A stretch of DNA of 64,000 nt from an uncultured Opitutales bacterium (GCA_943787575.1 CALSMY010000007.1:1-64000), one strand, 5' to 3'. Shown: positions 9,865-19,570, numbered from the stretch's first letter. Notes: generated by a model not told the origin, from the sequence alone. Translations and numbers: made by a program.

Positions 9865-11328
9865 ATGGAACATTCTTTGGACCTGCCGGATGACTTAGCC
9901 GAGCGGGCGAGGGGATTGCTTGAATTGGTACCATTTGAATTGTGGCATATCGATGCACTTTCTGTGCTTATGAAGACTCCCAGCAAAGAAGGTCTGATTG
10001 GGATTGCATGTTCCGGAGGGGCTGATAGCACCTTTTCGCTGATTCTAGCCTTTGCTGCCTTTCCTCAATTGCGAAAACGAATGGTCGTCCTGCATTACAA
10101 TCATCAATTAAGGAAAGATGCCTCAGAGGGGGATGAATCCTTTCTTTGTCTTCTTTCCAGCAAACTCGGATTACCCTGCAAGGTAGGGTACCCGGAAACC
10201 CCAAAAGGCGGATCAGATGAAGCTACATTAAGAAAGGACAGGCTGGACTTTTATGCAAAACAGGCGAAGCAGGATGGAATCGTACATATTTTACAGGGGC
10301 ATAACCTGGATGATATTGCAGAAACTTTACTCTGGCGGATACCTAGGGGAGTATCCGTGGATGGCTTAATCAGTCCGCAAGCGGTTAGCCAAGTTGGTTG
10401 CCTTAACTTTCTACGCCCCTTTGTTACATTGGGTAGGCAATTTATTCGGGATACACTCCAAAAATGTTCCATTCCATGGAGAGAAGACGCAAGCAACCAA
10501 GAGAATGAATACCTGCGCAATCGAATGCGCAATTCAGTATTGCCGCAGTGGAACGAAGCAAGTGATCGAGACCTTTTGCAAGGAGTTGCCCAAACGGTCG
10601 ATCTTTTACGCCAAGATTCCAAGGCACTCGAACATTATGCCAAAGAATCTTACAAACAATGTAAATCAGGAGAAAAATTAGATTTTGAGGGTTTGATAAA
10701 ATTGCCTTGTGCCATCCAAAGAAGAGTCCTGACCAAGTGGTTAGAGGAAATTGAGTGTAAATTTGCTACCCCAAAATCTTTAAGTGCAAAAACTGGTCGC
10801 TTGGTTAAGTCACTTGAAAACACCAATTTTACAGCTCTACAATTGGCTGAAAAATTTAGCGTTCGAAAAAAAGGGAAATTCATAGAACTTGAGCATTTAA
10901 ATGAATCACCTCCTATCTGTAAGGCAGTCTTGCCATTTAGCTATCCCATATATTTACCATGTGGTGGAAGGGTTCTGGGAGAACAAATGATATTAGATAC
11001 CCGTATCCTTAATCTAATTGATGGGAAACTTGTTAATCCTCAGAACGAAGCATTTATTTCAGTAAAATCTTTGCCCGATTATCTTTTTTTACGATCTCGA
11101 AAAGAAGGAGATATGTTTCGCCCACTCGGGTCCCCAGGAAGTAAAAAACTTTCAGATTGGATGATCGACCGAAAGTGGTCGAAAGCTAAAAAATCAAACA
11201 CCCCGATTTTCTTAAATCAAAAAGACGAAATCATATGGGTACCAGGCTTTGCACCAGCAGAATCCGCCAAGGTTTCTAAGGCTGACTCAGGGGTAATCCG
11301 TTTGACTTACCAACAATCTGACACATGA
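9865..11328 (+). CDS. tilS: tRNA(Ile)-lysidine synthase
   Basis: The 487-residue protein has the PP-loop ATP-pyrophosphatase motif IACSGGADSTFSL near residue 50 and the TilS pattern LHYNHQLRKDA, followed by GHNLDDIAETLLWRIPRG. The C-terminal substrate-binding domain (about residues 350-480) ends with the FRPLG...KKLSDWMIDRKW segment typical of TilS C-terminal domains. TilS converts C34 of tRNA-Ile(CAU) to lysidine so it reads AUA, an essential step. It starts 10 bases after serS and precedes ftsH by 10 bases, an arrangement known from many bacteria where tilS and ftsH are adjacent. Confidence 0.93.
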   Translation: MEHSLDLPDDLAERARGLLELVPFELWHIDALSVLMKTPSKEGLIGIACSGGADSTFSLILAFAAFPQLRKRMVVLHYNHQLRKDASEGDESFLCLLSSKLGLPCKVGYPETPKGGSDEATLRKDRLDFYAKQAKQDGIVHILQGHNLDDIAETLLWRIPRGVSVDGLISPQAVSQVGCLNFLRPFVTLGRQFIRDTLQKCSIPWREDASNQENEYLRNRMRNSVLPQWNEASDRDLLQGVAQTVDLLRQDSKALEHYAKESYKQCKSGEKLDFEGLIKLPCAIQRRVLTKWLEEIECKFATPKSLSAKTGRLVKSLENTNFTALQLAEKFSVRKKGKFIELEHLNESPPICKAVLPFSYPIYLPCGGRVLGEQMILDTRILNLIDGKLVNPQNEAFISVKSLPDYLFLRSRKEGDMFRPLGSPGSKKLSDWMIDRKWSKAKKSNTPIFLNQKDEIIWVPGFAPAESAKVSKADSGVIRLTYQQSDT

Positions 11329-11338
11329 TTGTATCGCT

Positions 11339-13369
11339 GTGGAAAACAATAAGAAAGATGATTCAGATGGGCAGGCTAAAGGCTTCCAACCCAAGGTTTT
11401 ATTAATTTGGCTGGCAGTACTAGCTGCTATTATCGGGCTGGTTATGGCCCAATCGGGAGAAATTACCCCTAGCCAACTCTCGATTTCATCCATTGATGAT
11501 TTAATAACTGCGGCTAAGCAGGATCGGGTGGACAAAGCCATTATTCAAAGCGATCCCAAAGGCGGAGAGGACTGGTACACCATTCAAGGAAAAATTCAAA
11601 ACCCCGCATTTGAAATAGATGAGAACCAGTACAAAACTCTTCCCTTTGTTGTTAAAGGTAGGGTGACTGAATCAGATTACAAAGAGCTCAGGGATTTACT
11701 TGGGACTCGTCTGCGCGAAGAACCCTCAAGCACCATTTGGACGGAATTACTCTTCAGCCTCCTTCCATTTCTTCTCATTATTGGTCTTCTTTACTTTCTC
11801 TTTGTCCGCCAATTGCGAATGGCAGGAAAAGGTGCACTCAGTTTTGGCAAAAGCAAAGCCAAGTTGCTTACCCGTGAAAATGAAAAGATTGTATTCAATA
11901 ATGTAGCTGGTTGCGACGAAGCCAAGGAAGAGGTTTCTGAAATTGTTGATTTCCTCAAAGACCCAAAGAGGTTTCGTAAAATTGGAGGTAAAATCCCCAA
12001 AGGGGTTCTCATGGTAGGCCCCCCAGGCACAGGTAAAACTCTCCTCGCTAAAGCTGTCGCTGGTGAAGCAGATGTTCCTTTTTTTAGCATAAGTGGTTCC
12101 GACTTTGTAGAAATGTTTGTTGGTGTAGGCGCAGCCCGAGTTAGGGATATGTTTGAACAGGGCAGAAAAAATGCCCCCTGCTTGATCTTTATAGACGAAA
12201 TTGACGCTGTTGGTCGACAACGGGGAGCCGGGCTTGGCGGAGGTAACGACGAGCGCGAACAAACCCTAAACTCTTTGCTCGTGGAAATGGATGGGTTTGA
12301 TGGTCATGAAGGAATCATCATCATTGCCGCAACAAACCGTCCGGATGTTTTGGATAATGCACTACTTCGCCCAGGTCGATTTGATCGTCAGGTTATGATC
12401 GATCTTCCTGATTTGGAGGGTAGGGAAGCCATCCTCAAGGTGCATGCAAAAAAGATCAAGCTATCAGAAGAGGTTGAACTCAAGTCACTCGCCCGTGCAA
12501 CTGCTGGTTTTTCGGGTGCAGACCTTGCAAACCTTCTGAACGAAGGTGCATTAATCGCAGCTCGTAGACGTAAAAAACATGTTGAACCTATCGACCTTGA
12601 TGATGCCAGGGAAAAAATCTCATTTGGGCGCGAACGTCGCAGGGTTATGGATGACGAGGACAGAAAAATAATTGCCTACCATGAAGCCGGCCATGCAATC
12701 GTTCAGGCAAAAACTGACGATGGATTACTCCCCATTCATAAAGTCACCATTATCCCAAGAGGACAAAGCCTTGGAAGCACGATGTTCACGCCCAAAAAGG
12801 ATATCTTGAATCACAGCAAAAGAAGAATGCTTAACCAAGTTTGCTGTGCAATGGGGGGCCGGGCGGCAGAAGAAATCGAGATCGGAGATGTAACCAGTGG
12901 TGCGGCTGGAGATATTCGCATGGCAACAAACATTGCCCGTAGTATGGTTTGCGACTGGGGGATGAGTGAATTGGGCATGATTTCATTTGGTGATAAACAG
13001 GACCAAGTCTTTCTTGGTAAAGAACTCAGCAGGGCACAAAATTACAGCGAAGAAACCGCTCGTAAGATTGACTCTTCAATCAAGGAAATCATTGACCAAC
13101 AATACGACAGAGCGAAACAAATTCTCACCGAAAATATTGATTCATTGCACGCGGCAGCAAACGCACTGCTCGAATTTGAAACAATTGAAGGAAAACACAT
13201 CCATGAAATTATAGAACATGGCAAAATCACTTCTGAAATAACCAAATCCTCTGAAAAAAGTTCTGAAGAAAAAGAGAATGAGGATTCAAGCGAATCAGCA
13301 AATGATAAATCGGAGGAGAAACAGGACTCTATCGATCCTGGTGCAGAACCAATCGGTGCAACTGCATAA
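11339..13369 (+). CDS. ftsH: ATP-dependent zinc metalloprotease FtsH
   Basis: The 676-residue membrane protease begins at GTG 11339 with two transmembrane helices (about residues 20-38 and 135-158) around a periplasmic domain. The AAA domain has Walker A GPPGTGKT near residue 227, Walker [13 protein letters not shown] and the second-region-of-homology arginines ([19 protein letters not shown]). The zinc site HEAGH is at about 448-452 with the downstream Asp in TSGAAGDI. The tail is acidic and Ser/Glu-rich, as in other Verrucomicrobia. FtsH degrades misassembled membrane proteins and regulatory substrates. It lies directly after tilS. Confidence 0.97.
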   Translation: MENNKKDDSDGQAKGFQPKVLLIWLAVLAAIIGLVMAQSGEITPSQLSISSIDDLITAAKQDRVDKAIIQSDPKGGEDWYTIQGKIQNPAFEIDENQYKTLPFVVKGRVTESDYKELRDLLGTRLREEPSSTIWTELLFSLLPFLLIIGLLYFLFVRQLRMAGKGALSFGKSKAKLLTRENEKIVFNNVAGCDEAKEEVSEIVDFLKDPKRFRKIGGKIPKGVLMVGPPGTGKTLLAKAVAGEADVPFFSISGSDFVEMFVGVGAARVRDMFEQGRKNAPCLIFIDEIDAVGRQRGAGLGGGNDEREQTLNSLLVEMDGFDGHEGIIIIAATNRPDVLDNALLRPGRFDRQVMIDLPDLEGREAILKVHAKKIKLSEEVELKSLARATAGFSGADLANLLNEGALIAARRRKKHVEPIDLDDAREKISFGRERRRVMDDEDRKIIAYHEAGHAIVQAKTDDGLLPIHKVTIIPRGQSLGSTMFTPKKDILNHSKRRMLNQVCCAMGGRAAEEIEIGDVTSGAAGDIRMATNIARSMVCDWGMSELGMISFGDKQDQVFLGKELSRAQNYSEETARKIDSSIKEIIDQQYDRAKQILTENIDSLHAAANALLEFETIEGKHIHEIIEHGKITSEITKSSEKSSEEKENEDSSESANDKSEEKQDSIDPGAEPIGATA

Positions 13370-13421
13370 TTCTTTTTTCTCACTTGAAATATTATACAAT
13401 TTCCCATAATTAAATATAGCT

Positions 13422-13577
13422 ATGAGCAGACATCCAAGTTTTAGTCCTCCAGGAGGACTTTCCAAGAACAGAAACGTACTTAAACGCTTTGAGCGTGTCG
13501 AGTTGCTACGCAAACGTGGACAGTGGAAAAAAGGGGATCGCGTCGTTTCTTTAATCAAGACAAAACCAGAAGAATAA
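13422..13577 (+). CDS. Small basic PVC signature protein
   Basis: This 51-residue, strongly basic protein begins MSRHPSFSPPGGLSKNRNVL and continues KRFERVELLRKRGQWKKGDRVV. The pattern of a short MS-HPS N-terminus, an R/K-rich helix containing RxERxELLxKxGxWxxGD, and a compact C-terminus matches the small basic protein conserved across Planctomycetes, Verrucomicrobia and Chlamydiae. That protein has been proposed as a PVC signature protein with a ribosome- or RNA-related role. It sits 52 bases after ftsH on the same strand. Family recognition is from memory of the pattern; its molecular function remains unproven. Confidence 0.8.
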   Translation: MSRHPSFSPPGGLSKNRNVLKRFERVELLRKRGQWKKGDRVVSLIKTKPEE

Positions 13578-13587
13578 TATTTTCAAA

Positions 13588-13920
13588 TCATGGGGATGTA
13601 TTTGTGCATACCCAAGTTTTATATTCTTCGCTAGTTTCTACCTCCCAACAAATCCATTGCGGTAATTCGTAAGGATGAATTTCGGATACCCTTTTCTTTA
13701 TTTTTGTTTTTAAACTCTTGGGGAATTTCAAACATACTCTCCATTCATCATCTTCAACAATTTTTTCGTTCCATCGATAAATCGTTGAAAACGGACCTTC
13801 AATTTCTCCACAGGCAATAAGTTTTGATTCCAACAGGTTATGAACCATATTCCGAGCATCCTTTTGTGATGTTACAGTTGTCCAACCAACCATGATAATA
13901 TCGTTCTTGCCCTTCATCAT
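13588..13920 (-). CDS. cutA: Divalent-cation tolerance protein CutA
   Basis: The product has the CutA1 fold pattern: an N-terminal strand MVGWTTVTSQKDARNMVHNLLESKLIACGEI, central SIYRWNEKIVEDDEWRVCLKFP (here starting TIYRWNEK), and C-terminal HPYELPQWICWEV. About 110 residues is the family size. CutA1 proteins form trimers; the link to copper tolerance comes from E. coli and the true role is unclear. The ATG at 13920 is preferred to the TTG at 13935, which would run further into the divergent rpoZ side; an internal ATG at 13893 is also possible. It is convergent with the PVC signature gene. Confidence 0.88.
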   Translation of the reverse strand: MMKGKNDIIMVGWTTVTSQKDARNMVHNLLESKLIACGEIEGPFSTIYRWNEKIVEDDEWRVCLKFPKSLKTKIKKRVSEIHPYELPQWICWEVETSEEYKTWVCTNTSP

Positions 13921-13995
13921 AGAAATACATTGCAAATTTCACATTTACCCCTAAATTTCAACCCTTTTGCACAAATCCAATCACCTAATCTAATT

Positions 13996-14208
13996 GTGAG
14001 AGACGAATACCTACAAGAAGCCCAAACCATCGTCGAGGACCCAAACGCCCTCATCAACTTGGTCTCTCGACGCTCCAAGCAACTAAAGCACGGAAGCAAA
14101 CCTCTGATTGAATCTTTGGAGAAATTAGAACCTGAAGATGTTGCACTTCGCGAAATTATCGAAGGCAAAATCACATACCAGCCCTGGGACGAAGATTCCG
14201 AGGACTGA
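13996..14208 (+). CDS. rpoZ: DNA-directed RNA polymerase omega subunit
   Basis: The 70-residue product starting at GTG 13996 reads MRDEYLQEAQTIVEDPNALI, then NLVSRRSKQLKHGSKPLIE and LEKLEPEDVALREIIEGKI. The NxLxNLVSRRxxQL motif and the terminal E(D)(I/V)ALxEIxEGKI block are those of RpoZ. Omega aids assembly of the beta' subunit into RNA polymerase. An upstream TTG at 13930 would add 22 residues that look like intergenic sequence and would overlap the cutA 5' end, so the GTG is preferred. It faces away from cutA and leads toward smpB. Confidence 0.82.
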   Translation: MRDEYLQEAQTIVEDPNALINLVSRRSKQLKHGSKPLIESLEKLEPEDVALREIIEGKITYQPWDEDSED

Positions 14209-14224
14209 TTTAATCAAACAGACT

Positions 14225-14246
14225 GCTACGGGAAAACTACCTGTAG
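14225..14246 (+). terminator. Possible weak hairpin after rpoZ
   Basis: An imperfect inverted repeat, CTACGGG paired with CCTGTAG around an AAAACTA loop, sits 17 bases after the rpoZ stop. The 3' side is only a mixed TTTAATTT, so this is a poor intrinsic terminator and may have no function. Confidence 0.3.
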
Positions 14247-14271
14247 TTTAATTTACGCCAAGTAATCCATC

Positions 14272-14751
14272 ATGGCAGGCAAGAAAAAGATTGCCGATCG
14301 TTTGCCCTCCTTCAGCAACTCAAAGGCTAGGCATAAGTTCTTACTTGGTGACAAAATGGTTGCTGGTATTGAATTGCAAGGCACAGAGGTAAAATCTATT
14401 CGAAATGGAAAGGCTCAGATTTCCGAATCATTTGCCCGTTTCAATAAGGACCAGCTATACTTGTACAATGCTTATATTGACGAATATATTTTTGGTAATG
14501 AAAACAATCATGAACCTACGAGACCCCGAAAATTACTTTTAAACCGCAGAGAATTAGATCGTTTAAAAGCAGCAGTCGAAGCTTCTGGAAAAACCATTGT
14601 TCCCTTAAAGCTTTTTTTCAAAGGTGCCTTAATCAAATGTGAACTGGCATTGGGCACGGGTAAAAACCAAAGAGATAAGAGGCAGGATTTAAAAAAGAGG
14701 GTGGCCCAGAGAGAAGCTGATCAGGCAATGAAAAATTCTCTCAAGCGATGA
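14272..14751 (+). CDS. smpB: SsrA (tmRNA)-binding protein
   Basis: The 159-residue basic protein carries the SmpB pattern: NSKARHKFLLGDKMVAGIEL with LQGTEVKSIRNGKAQI, then the NNHEPTRPRKLLLNRRELDRL block and the GKNQRDKRQDLKKR C-terminus. SmpB binds tmRNA and positions it in stalled ribosomes for trans-translation. The basic C-terminal tail needed for ribosome contact is present. The tmRNA gene itself was not seen in the window. The stop overlaps the trmL start by four bases. Confidence 0.96.
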   Translation: MAGKKKIADRLPSFSNSKARHKFLLGDKMVAGIELQGTEVKSIRNGKAQISESFARFNKDQLYLYNAYIDEYIFGNENNHEPTRPRKLLLNRRELDRLKAAVEASGKTIVPLKLFFKGALIKCELALGTGKNQRDKRQDLKKRVAQREADQAMKNSLKR

Positions 14752-15209
14752 TAGATGTAATTCTTTTCCAGCCTGAAATACCTCAAAATACTGGAAATAT
14801 TGGAAGGCTTTGTGCCTTTACAAATTGCCGACTTCACCTCATCCATCCGCTAGGTTTTGAAATCAACGACAAAAATTTGAGGCGAGCAGGAATGGACTAT
14901 TGGCAGTCCCTTGAGGTTAATGAATATCAGAACTGGGATGATTTTATTAAATCTCCCAAACGACCAAGTAAACTTTATCTTTTAAGCACTCATGCCAAGA
15001 AAACTATCTGGGATGCAAATTTTCAATCCGGAGATGGTTTAATTTTTGGAAATGAGGGTGGTGGTGCCCCTGATTATATACATCAATGGGTCGAAGAAAA
15101 CCGATTAACCATTCCAAAGTACGCGCCCGAATTGCGGTCCCTAAACCTTGCAGTTTCCGTTGGTATAACCGTTTACGAAGCGATTCGGCAAATATCATCA
15201 TCTAATTAA
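14748..15209 (+). CDS. trmL: tRNA (cytidine(34)-2'-O)-methyltransferase, SPOUT family
   Basis: The 153-residue protein is the single-domain SPOUT/SpoU type: MIDVILFQPEIPQNTGNIGRLCAFT at the start, the middle HPLGFEINDKNLRRAGMDYW, and the SAM-binding knot LIFGNEGGGAPDY plus RSLNLAVSVGITVYEA. These motifs and the short length match TrmL (YibK), which methylates the ribose of nucleotide 34 in tRNA-Leu isoacceptors. It is translationally coupled to smpB (ATGA overlap), so a translation-related mini-operon smpB-trmL is likely. Confidence 0.92.
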   Translation: MIDVILFQPEIPQNTGNIGRLCAFTNCRLHLIHPLGFEINDKNLRRAGMDYWQSLEVNEYQNWDDFIKSPKRPSKLYLLSTHAKKTIWDANFQSGDGLIFGNEGGGAPDYIHQWVEENRLTIPKYAPELRSLNLAVSVGITVYEAIRQISSSN

Positions 15210-15222
15210 GATCAAAAAAAGC

Positions 15223-16248
15223 ATGCCTCCTAAAGTTTCGATCGTGCTGCCAGTTCGAAACGAAGAAAAGTTTTTAAAAGAATGCCTTAAATCCATTCAA
15301 CGACAAACTCTGTCCCACTGGGAACTCATTGTAGTTGATGATCATTCAACCGATGATAGCAATCAAATCTTGGAAAGTTTTTCCAAAAGGGATAATCGAG
15401 TCAGAATCTTTAAAAACCCAGGCAACGGCATCTCAGATTGCTTGAACTTTGGTATCTACCTAGCAAAATCCCCTTTAATTGCGAGGATGGATGGCGATGA
15501 CCTTATGGAATCAAAACGTTTGGAGATTCAAGTCGATTATTTGAATAAGAATAACAAGGTTGGCTTAGTAGCAAGCCAAGTTGAGCCTTTCCCCAAGGCC
15601 ATTACAAATCATAGAAAAGGGTATGAATTGTATGTCGAGTGGACGAATGAAATCCTCACTGCAGAGGAACATTCAATGAATCGATTTGTAGACTGCACAT
15701 TTGCTCACCCATCGATAATCTTCCGTAAAAGCCTGATTGATTGTTATGGCGGTTATGCAAAAGGCATATTACCCGAGGATTTCGAACTCTGGTTAAGATG
15801 GATGGGGCATGGAGTGGTAATGGAAAAATTACCGCAGGTTCTTTTAAAATGGAGGGATCATCCCAAACGAGCTTCCCGAACGAATTTAGGTTATACACCT
15901 TCCGCATTTCAAAAAGTTAAAGCCAAGTATTTACGCAAATGGTTGGAAGAAGAATTTACCATAGGTGATCGAAGCATCCTATGCTGGGGAGCCGGTCGAG
16001 TAGCTAGGGAACTTTTTAGTCTTTTACAAAAAGAGGGGATTAAGATTTCTGGCTTTATTGATCCGGACCCTAAAAAAATGAACAAACAAATTGCAACCTT
16101 ACCCATTATTCCGATTGAACAGATTCCATCAGCCAAACAATGTTTTATCTTAATTTTGGCAGGAGCAAGAGGTGTAAGAAAAAAAACTTCTAAATATTTG
16201 CAAGAACATGGATATGTTTTAGGTAATGACTTTTTACCCTTGGCATAA
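15223..16248 (+). CDS. GT2 glycosyltransferase with C-terminal Rossmann-like domain
   Basis: Residues 1-220 form a GT-A family 2 enzyme: VSIVLPVRNEEKFLKECLKS, the metal-binding region IVVDDHSTDDS, ARMDGDDLM (DXD-like) and GILPEDFELWLRW near the acceptor site. From about residue 245 a separate domain follows, beginning ILCWGAGRVARELFSLL with GFIDPDP, a dinucleotide-binding beta-alpha-beta start like those in PglD- or epimerase-type domains. The total is 341 residues. The donor and acceptor are not readable. It lies outside the main envelope block, 13 bases after trmL. Confidence 0.82.
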   Translation: MPPKVSIVLPVRNEEKFLKECLKSIQRQTLSHWELIVVDDHSTDDSNQILESFSKRDNRVRIFKNPGNGISDCLNFGIYLAKSPLIARMDGDDLMESKRLEIQVDYLNKNNKVGLVASQVEPFPKAITNHRKGYELYVEWTNEILTAEEHSMNRFVDCTFAHPSIIFRKSLIDCYGGYAKGILPEDFELWLRWMGHGVVMEKLPQVLLKWRDHPKRASRTNLGYTPSAFQKVKAKYLRKWLEEEFTIGDRSILCWGAGRVARELFSLLQKEGIKISGFIDPDPKKMNKQIATLPIIPIEQIPSAKQCFILILAGARGVRKKTSKYLQEHGYVLGNDFLPLA

Positions 16249-16303
16249 TTTTTTAACCTTTTCCAAATTGCCAGCAAGCATTCGATAATCCATAAGTTTT
16301 TAT

Positions 16304-17008
16304 ATGAAACCAACACTCCATCTATTTCTATTAATTGGATTTTTTTTGCATTGTATGCATGCCCAACCCAAAGGCTTCAAAGCCTTATTCAACGGGAAAG
16401 ACTTGGATGGCTGGTGGGGACTCGGAACGGTCGACCCATCCACATGGATTAACCTACCCGAAGAAAAACTTGCTAAAAAACGGGCGGACAGTCTATCCAA
16501 CATTAATAAACACTGGCGGGTTGAAAATGGTGAACTCGTTAATGATGGACATGGTCTTTTTCTGACCACAGTAGAGAACTTTTCAGATTTTGAGTTACTA
16601 TTAGATTACAAAACCGTTCCGCTCGCGGACAGTGGGATTTACTTGCGAGGAGTACCCCAAGTGCAAATCTGGGATACTACTGAGGCAGGGGGGAAATGGA
16701 AACACGGATCAAAAAAAGGATCCGGTGGACTTTGGAATAATGGCAAGGGAGTCCACGGTCGCGATCCCCTTGTTCATGCTGATAAACCTTTTGGAGAATG
16801 GAATCATTTTCGGGTCATAATGACTGGAAATATTGTAACGGTTTGGCTTAACGAAAAATTGGTCGTCGATCAGGCTCCTCTTACCAAGTACTGGAAGCGG
16901 GCAAAAAGCTTAATTGACCGAGGTCCAATTCAATTACAAACACATGGCGGAGAGATTCGTTGGAAAAACGTATTTATCAAGCCAGCCACTACAAAACAAT
17001 CAAAGTAG
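16304..17008 (+). CDS. Secreted DUF1080 (3-keto-disaccharide hydrolase-like) protein
   Basis: The 234-residue protein has an N-terminal signal peptide of about 18 residues (LHLFLLIGFFLHCMHAQ) and then the DUF1080 concanavalin-like fold. Its markers are GFKALFNGKDLDGWWGLG, WRVENGELVNDGHGLFL, FELLLDYKTVPLADSGIYLRG, the WNHFRVIMTGN segment and the C-terminal GPIQLQTHGGEIRWKNVFI. This family is greatly expanded in Planctomycetes and Verrucomicrobia and includes hydrolases of 3-keto-glycosides; members are usually periplasmic or exported. The specific substrate here is unknown. It stands alone, 55 bases after the GT2 gene. Confidence 0.88.
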   Translation: MKPTLHLFLLIGFFLHCMHAQPKGFKALFNGKDLDGWWGLGTVDPSTWINLPEEKLAKKRADSLSNINKHWRVENGELVNDGHGLFLTTVENFSDFELLLDYKTVPLADSGIYLRGVPQVQIWDTTEAGGKWKHGSKKGSGGLWNNGKGVHGRDPLVHADKPFGEWNHFRVIMTGNIVTVWLNEKLVVDQAPLTKYWKRAKSLIDRGPIQLQTHGGEIRWKNVFIKPATTKQSK

Positions 17009-17055
17009 GCTTTATTAATTTAACTCAAAGCCTTTAATTTGTTTTTGACCGCAGA

Positions 17056-17958
17056 GTGATCACCTCCAAGTTGCAAAGAAGAAAAAGCGGACAGACTCGC
17101 TTTTTTCCGGAAATCGCAATTTCGTGCTCCAGGGAACTTCAAAACTTAGGTTTTTCAGCAGATGTATTCTTGATACCTGGGGGCCTGGGCGTTCGCTTTC
17201 TTTCCGATCGTCAATTCTCGAACCTCTCCAGCCTGTCCCATCTCCCCATTAAGGAATTAGACTTTTCTAAAGTTTTTTCCTTTGAGCCTGAATATATTCA
17301 ATCTTTTTCACTGGAGGCATTATCCCTTCCTAGGGGGTGCAATTTTCCCTTTCGAGAATTTAAAAGGTTTAAACTTAAAAGGCTTTCCGCGATCCAATCT
17401 AAATCAACCGATTTTGAATCTTTAGCTATTCTACCCATTGAGGAATTAAACTTATCTGGGTGCTCGATCCAAAACCTATCTTTTATCCACTCAATGCCTT
17501 TAACCAGGCTGGATCTATCAGGTACAAACATTCTCGACCTTCGTCCGCTTTCCGAAAAACCATTAGAGAAATTATTTCTTCAAAATTCAAAAGTCGAAAA
17601 CTTATCCCCACTTGCAGACTGTCCGCTAGAAGAATTGAATTTAAACAAGACACTTATTTCTGATCTTGCACCGCTTCGCGGAAGTCCACTTCGCTACTTA
17701 GAACTCAGAAAAACTGAGGTCAATGACCTAAGTCCTTTAATGGAGTCCCCTTTAGAAAATTTAACTTTGCCCGGATCTCCAATTTTTTCAATCGCTCCAC
17801 TGACTTATTGTCCCCTAAAAAATTTAAATTTAATCGGTCTCGACCTTGATGATCTATCTCCACTCAAAGAGATGCAGCTTACGAGTTTATCTATCTCTCC
17901 ACTTGAATTAGATGAGGAAGATTTTTTGCTTTTGAATGAAATTAATCTTCCTATTTGA
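17056..17958 (+). CDS. Leucine-rich-repeat protein
   Basis: The 300-residue protein contains about eight consecutive 21-residue leucine-rich repeats from about residue 130 onward, each of the form LxxLxLxxTxIxDLxPLxxxP (for example LEELNLNKTLISDLAPL and LRYLELRKTEVNDLSPL). The N-terminal 75 residues are not repetitive, and no signal peptide or membrane helix is evident, so it may be cytoplasmic. Such short-repeat LRR proteins are common in PVC genomes, often attached to kinase or lipoprotein domains; no such domain is seen here. The GTG start is tentative. A frame-shifted open stretch follows the stop (see findings). Confidence 0.7.
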   Translation: MITSKLQRRKSGQTRFFPEIAISCSRELQNLGFSADVFLIPGGLGVRFLSDRQFSNLSSLSHLPIKELDFSKVFSFEPEYIQSFSLEALSLPRGCNFPFREFKRFKLKRLSAIQSKSTDFESLAILPIEELNLSGCSIQNLSFIHSMPLTRLDLSGTNILDLRPLSEKPLEKLFLQNSKVENLSPLADCPLEELNLNKTLISDLAPLRGSPLRYLELRKTEVNDLSPLMESPLENLTLPGSPIFSIAPLTYCPLKNLNLIGLDLDDLSPLKEMQLTSLSISPLELDEEDFLLLNEINLPI

Positions 17959-18079
17959 TCGGACCTGGCGATGACCCTAAACAGACCGTTAAGCAATTCA
18001 TGGACAAATACAGTAATCACGAAGATCAATAAATCGGTTTGTTTGCCGGACCCCCCAATTTACACTAGCTTATATTTAT

Positions 18080-19570
18080 ATGAATTCCAAAAGAGACCAC
18101 TTGAAAGGTGCTAAGGACTATTACGATGTAGTGGTCGTGGGTAGTGGACTGGGGGGATTAACTGGTGCTAATTGTTTAGCAAAACAAGGACATTCTGTAC
18201 TCTTGCTGGAAAACCACTATCAATTTGGAGGCTTAGCAACATGGTTTAAGCGGGCAGGGGGACATATTTTTGATATCTCACTCCATGGATTCCCTGTTGG
18301 TATGATCAAGTCTTGCCGTAGATATTGGACCAAGGAAATTGCTGATTCGATTGTTCAATTAAAGAATATACGATTTGTTAATCCGCAATACGATCTCAGA
18401 ACTACATTTGATCGAATGGACTTTACTAATATTCTTCACAATACCTTTAAGATTGCCCGTGAAAGGGTGGAAGAATTTTACGACCATTTACGCAAGATGG
18501 ATTATTTTGCTCAAGATGGACGAACTATCGGGGATCTCCTAGAAGAATTCTTCCCAGGACGCGACGATGTCAAAAGGCTCCTCTTAGAACCAATTTCCTA
18601 CGCAAATGGCTCATCCTTTATGGATCCGGCCATTGCTTATGGGATTGTTTTCACTAATTTTATGCGCAAGGGAATATATACCTTCAAAGACGGCACCGAC
18701 TCTTTAATTCGTAAAATGGTTGATGAACTGCGAAGAAATGGGGCGGAACTTCGTCGCCAGTGTTTGGTTGAAAAATTAATCACTGAAGAGAGAGATGGTA
18801 AATCATGCGTTACTGGAGTTATCGTTAATGGGAAAAAAATTCGTTGTGGGGCTGTTCTTTCTAATGCGAATCTAAAAAACACCATTGAGAGTATGCTGGG
18901 CCTATCAAAACTGCCTAAGAGATTTGCCTCGCAAGCTAAAGAAGTTCGACTAAACAGCACATCCTGCCAAGTTTACATCGGGCTGAAAAAAGGGGCAGTA
19001 ATTCCTGAATCAGTTGGCGACCTGATATTCACATCGGAATCTGCAAATTTTTCGACCGATGAACTTGCAGACTTCCACACCACAAGCCGTACTTTTTCGA
19101 TTTACTACCCCGATACCCGGCCTCATCGGAAAGACCCAAGATACAGCATTGTTGCATCCTTAAATGCAAACTGGAAAGATTGGGGCAAACTAACCGATGA
19201 AGAGTACGAAAAAGCTAAAAAAAGACTTTGCGAGGAAAGTTTGGAGGCCCTCGAAAAAATAATTCCTGATATCAGGGATAAAATCGAGCACTTAGAAGCC
19301 GCCACCCCCAGAACCATTAAACATTATACCCAACATGCAAACGGGGCAACATTTGGAACCAAGTTCGAAGGCTTAGAGGTTTCCGGAGACTTACCAAAAT
19401 ACGCACCCGGACTTTTTCATGCCGGGTCGGTAGGGATTATTATGTCCGGATGGCTTGGCACCATTAATTATGGAGTGATCACAGCTAATAAAATTGATAG
19501 CTTTTTACGGCGCAAATCTGGCAAGGACAGTCCAAACGATACAGACGAGTCTACCTTTGCCATTGCCTGA
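18080..19570 (+). CDS. CrtI/carotenoid-isomerase-like FAD-dependent oxidoreductase
   Basis: The 496-residue protein has an N-terminal FAD-binding motif [28 protein letters not shown], followed by the phytoene-desaturase-type [16 protein letters not shown] and the C-terminal FAD site region [24 protein letters not shown]. Overall it resembles the phytoene desaturase / carotenoid isomerase / retinol saturase group. It opens an operon with FabZ-, FabI-, OleA- and OleB-like genes, spaced by about 33 bases from the next. This suggests a substrate that is a long acyl or polyene chain rather than phytoene; no crtB is nearby. The exact reaction is unknown. Confidence 0.75.
   Translation: MNSKRDHLKGAKDYYDVVVVGSGLGGLTGANCLAKQGHSVLLLENHYQFGGLATWFKRAGGHIFDISLHGFPVGMIKSCRRYWTKEIADSIVQLKNIRFVNPQYDLRTTFDRMDFTNILHNTFKIARERVEEFYDHLRKMDYFAQDGRTIGDLLEEFFPGRDDVKRLLLEPISYANGSSFMDPAIAYGIVFTNFMRKGIYTFKDGTDSLIRKMVDELRRNGAELRRQCLVEKLITEERDGKSCVTGVIVNGKKIRCGAVLSNANLKNTIESMLGLSKLPKRFASQAKEVRLNSTSCQVYIGLKKGAVIPESVGDLIFTSESANFSTDELADFHTTSRTFSIYYPDTRPHRKDPRYSIVASLNANWKDWGKLTDEEYEKAKKRLCEESLEALEKIIPDIRDKIEHLEAATPRTIKHYTQHANGATFGTKFEGLEVSGDLPKYAPGLFHAGSVGIIMSGWLGTINYGVITANKIDSFLRRKSGKDSPNDTDESTFAIA

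Noticed and set aside
11747-12262. 171-codon open frame antisense to ftsH
   Set aside because: It lies entirely inside the ftsH AAA domain, in a conserved essential gene, and its product has no recognisable motif; a shadow.
18080-19570. Carotenoid synthesis operon
   Set aside because: Only a CrtI-like enzyme is present; no phytoene synthase, cyclase or other crt gene is near, and the neighbours are fatty-acid-type enzymes.
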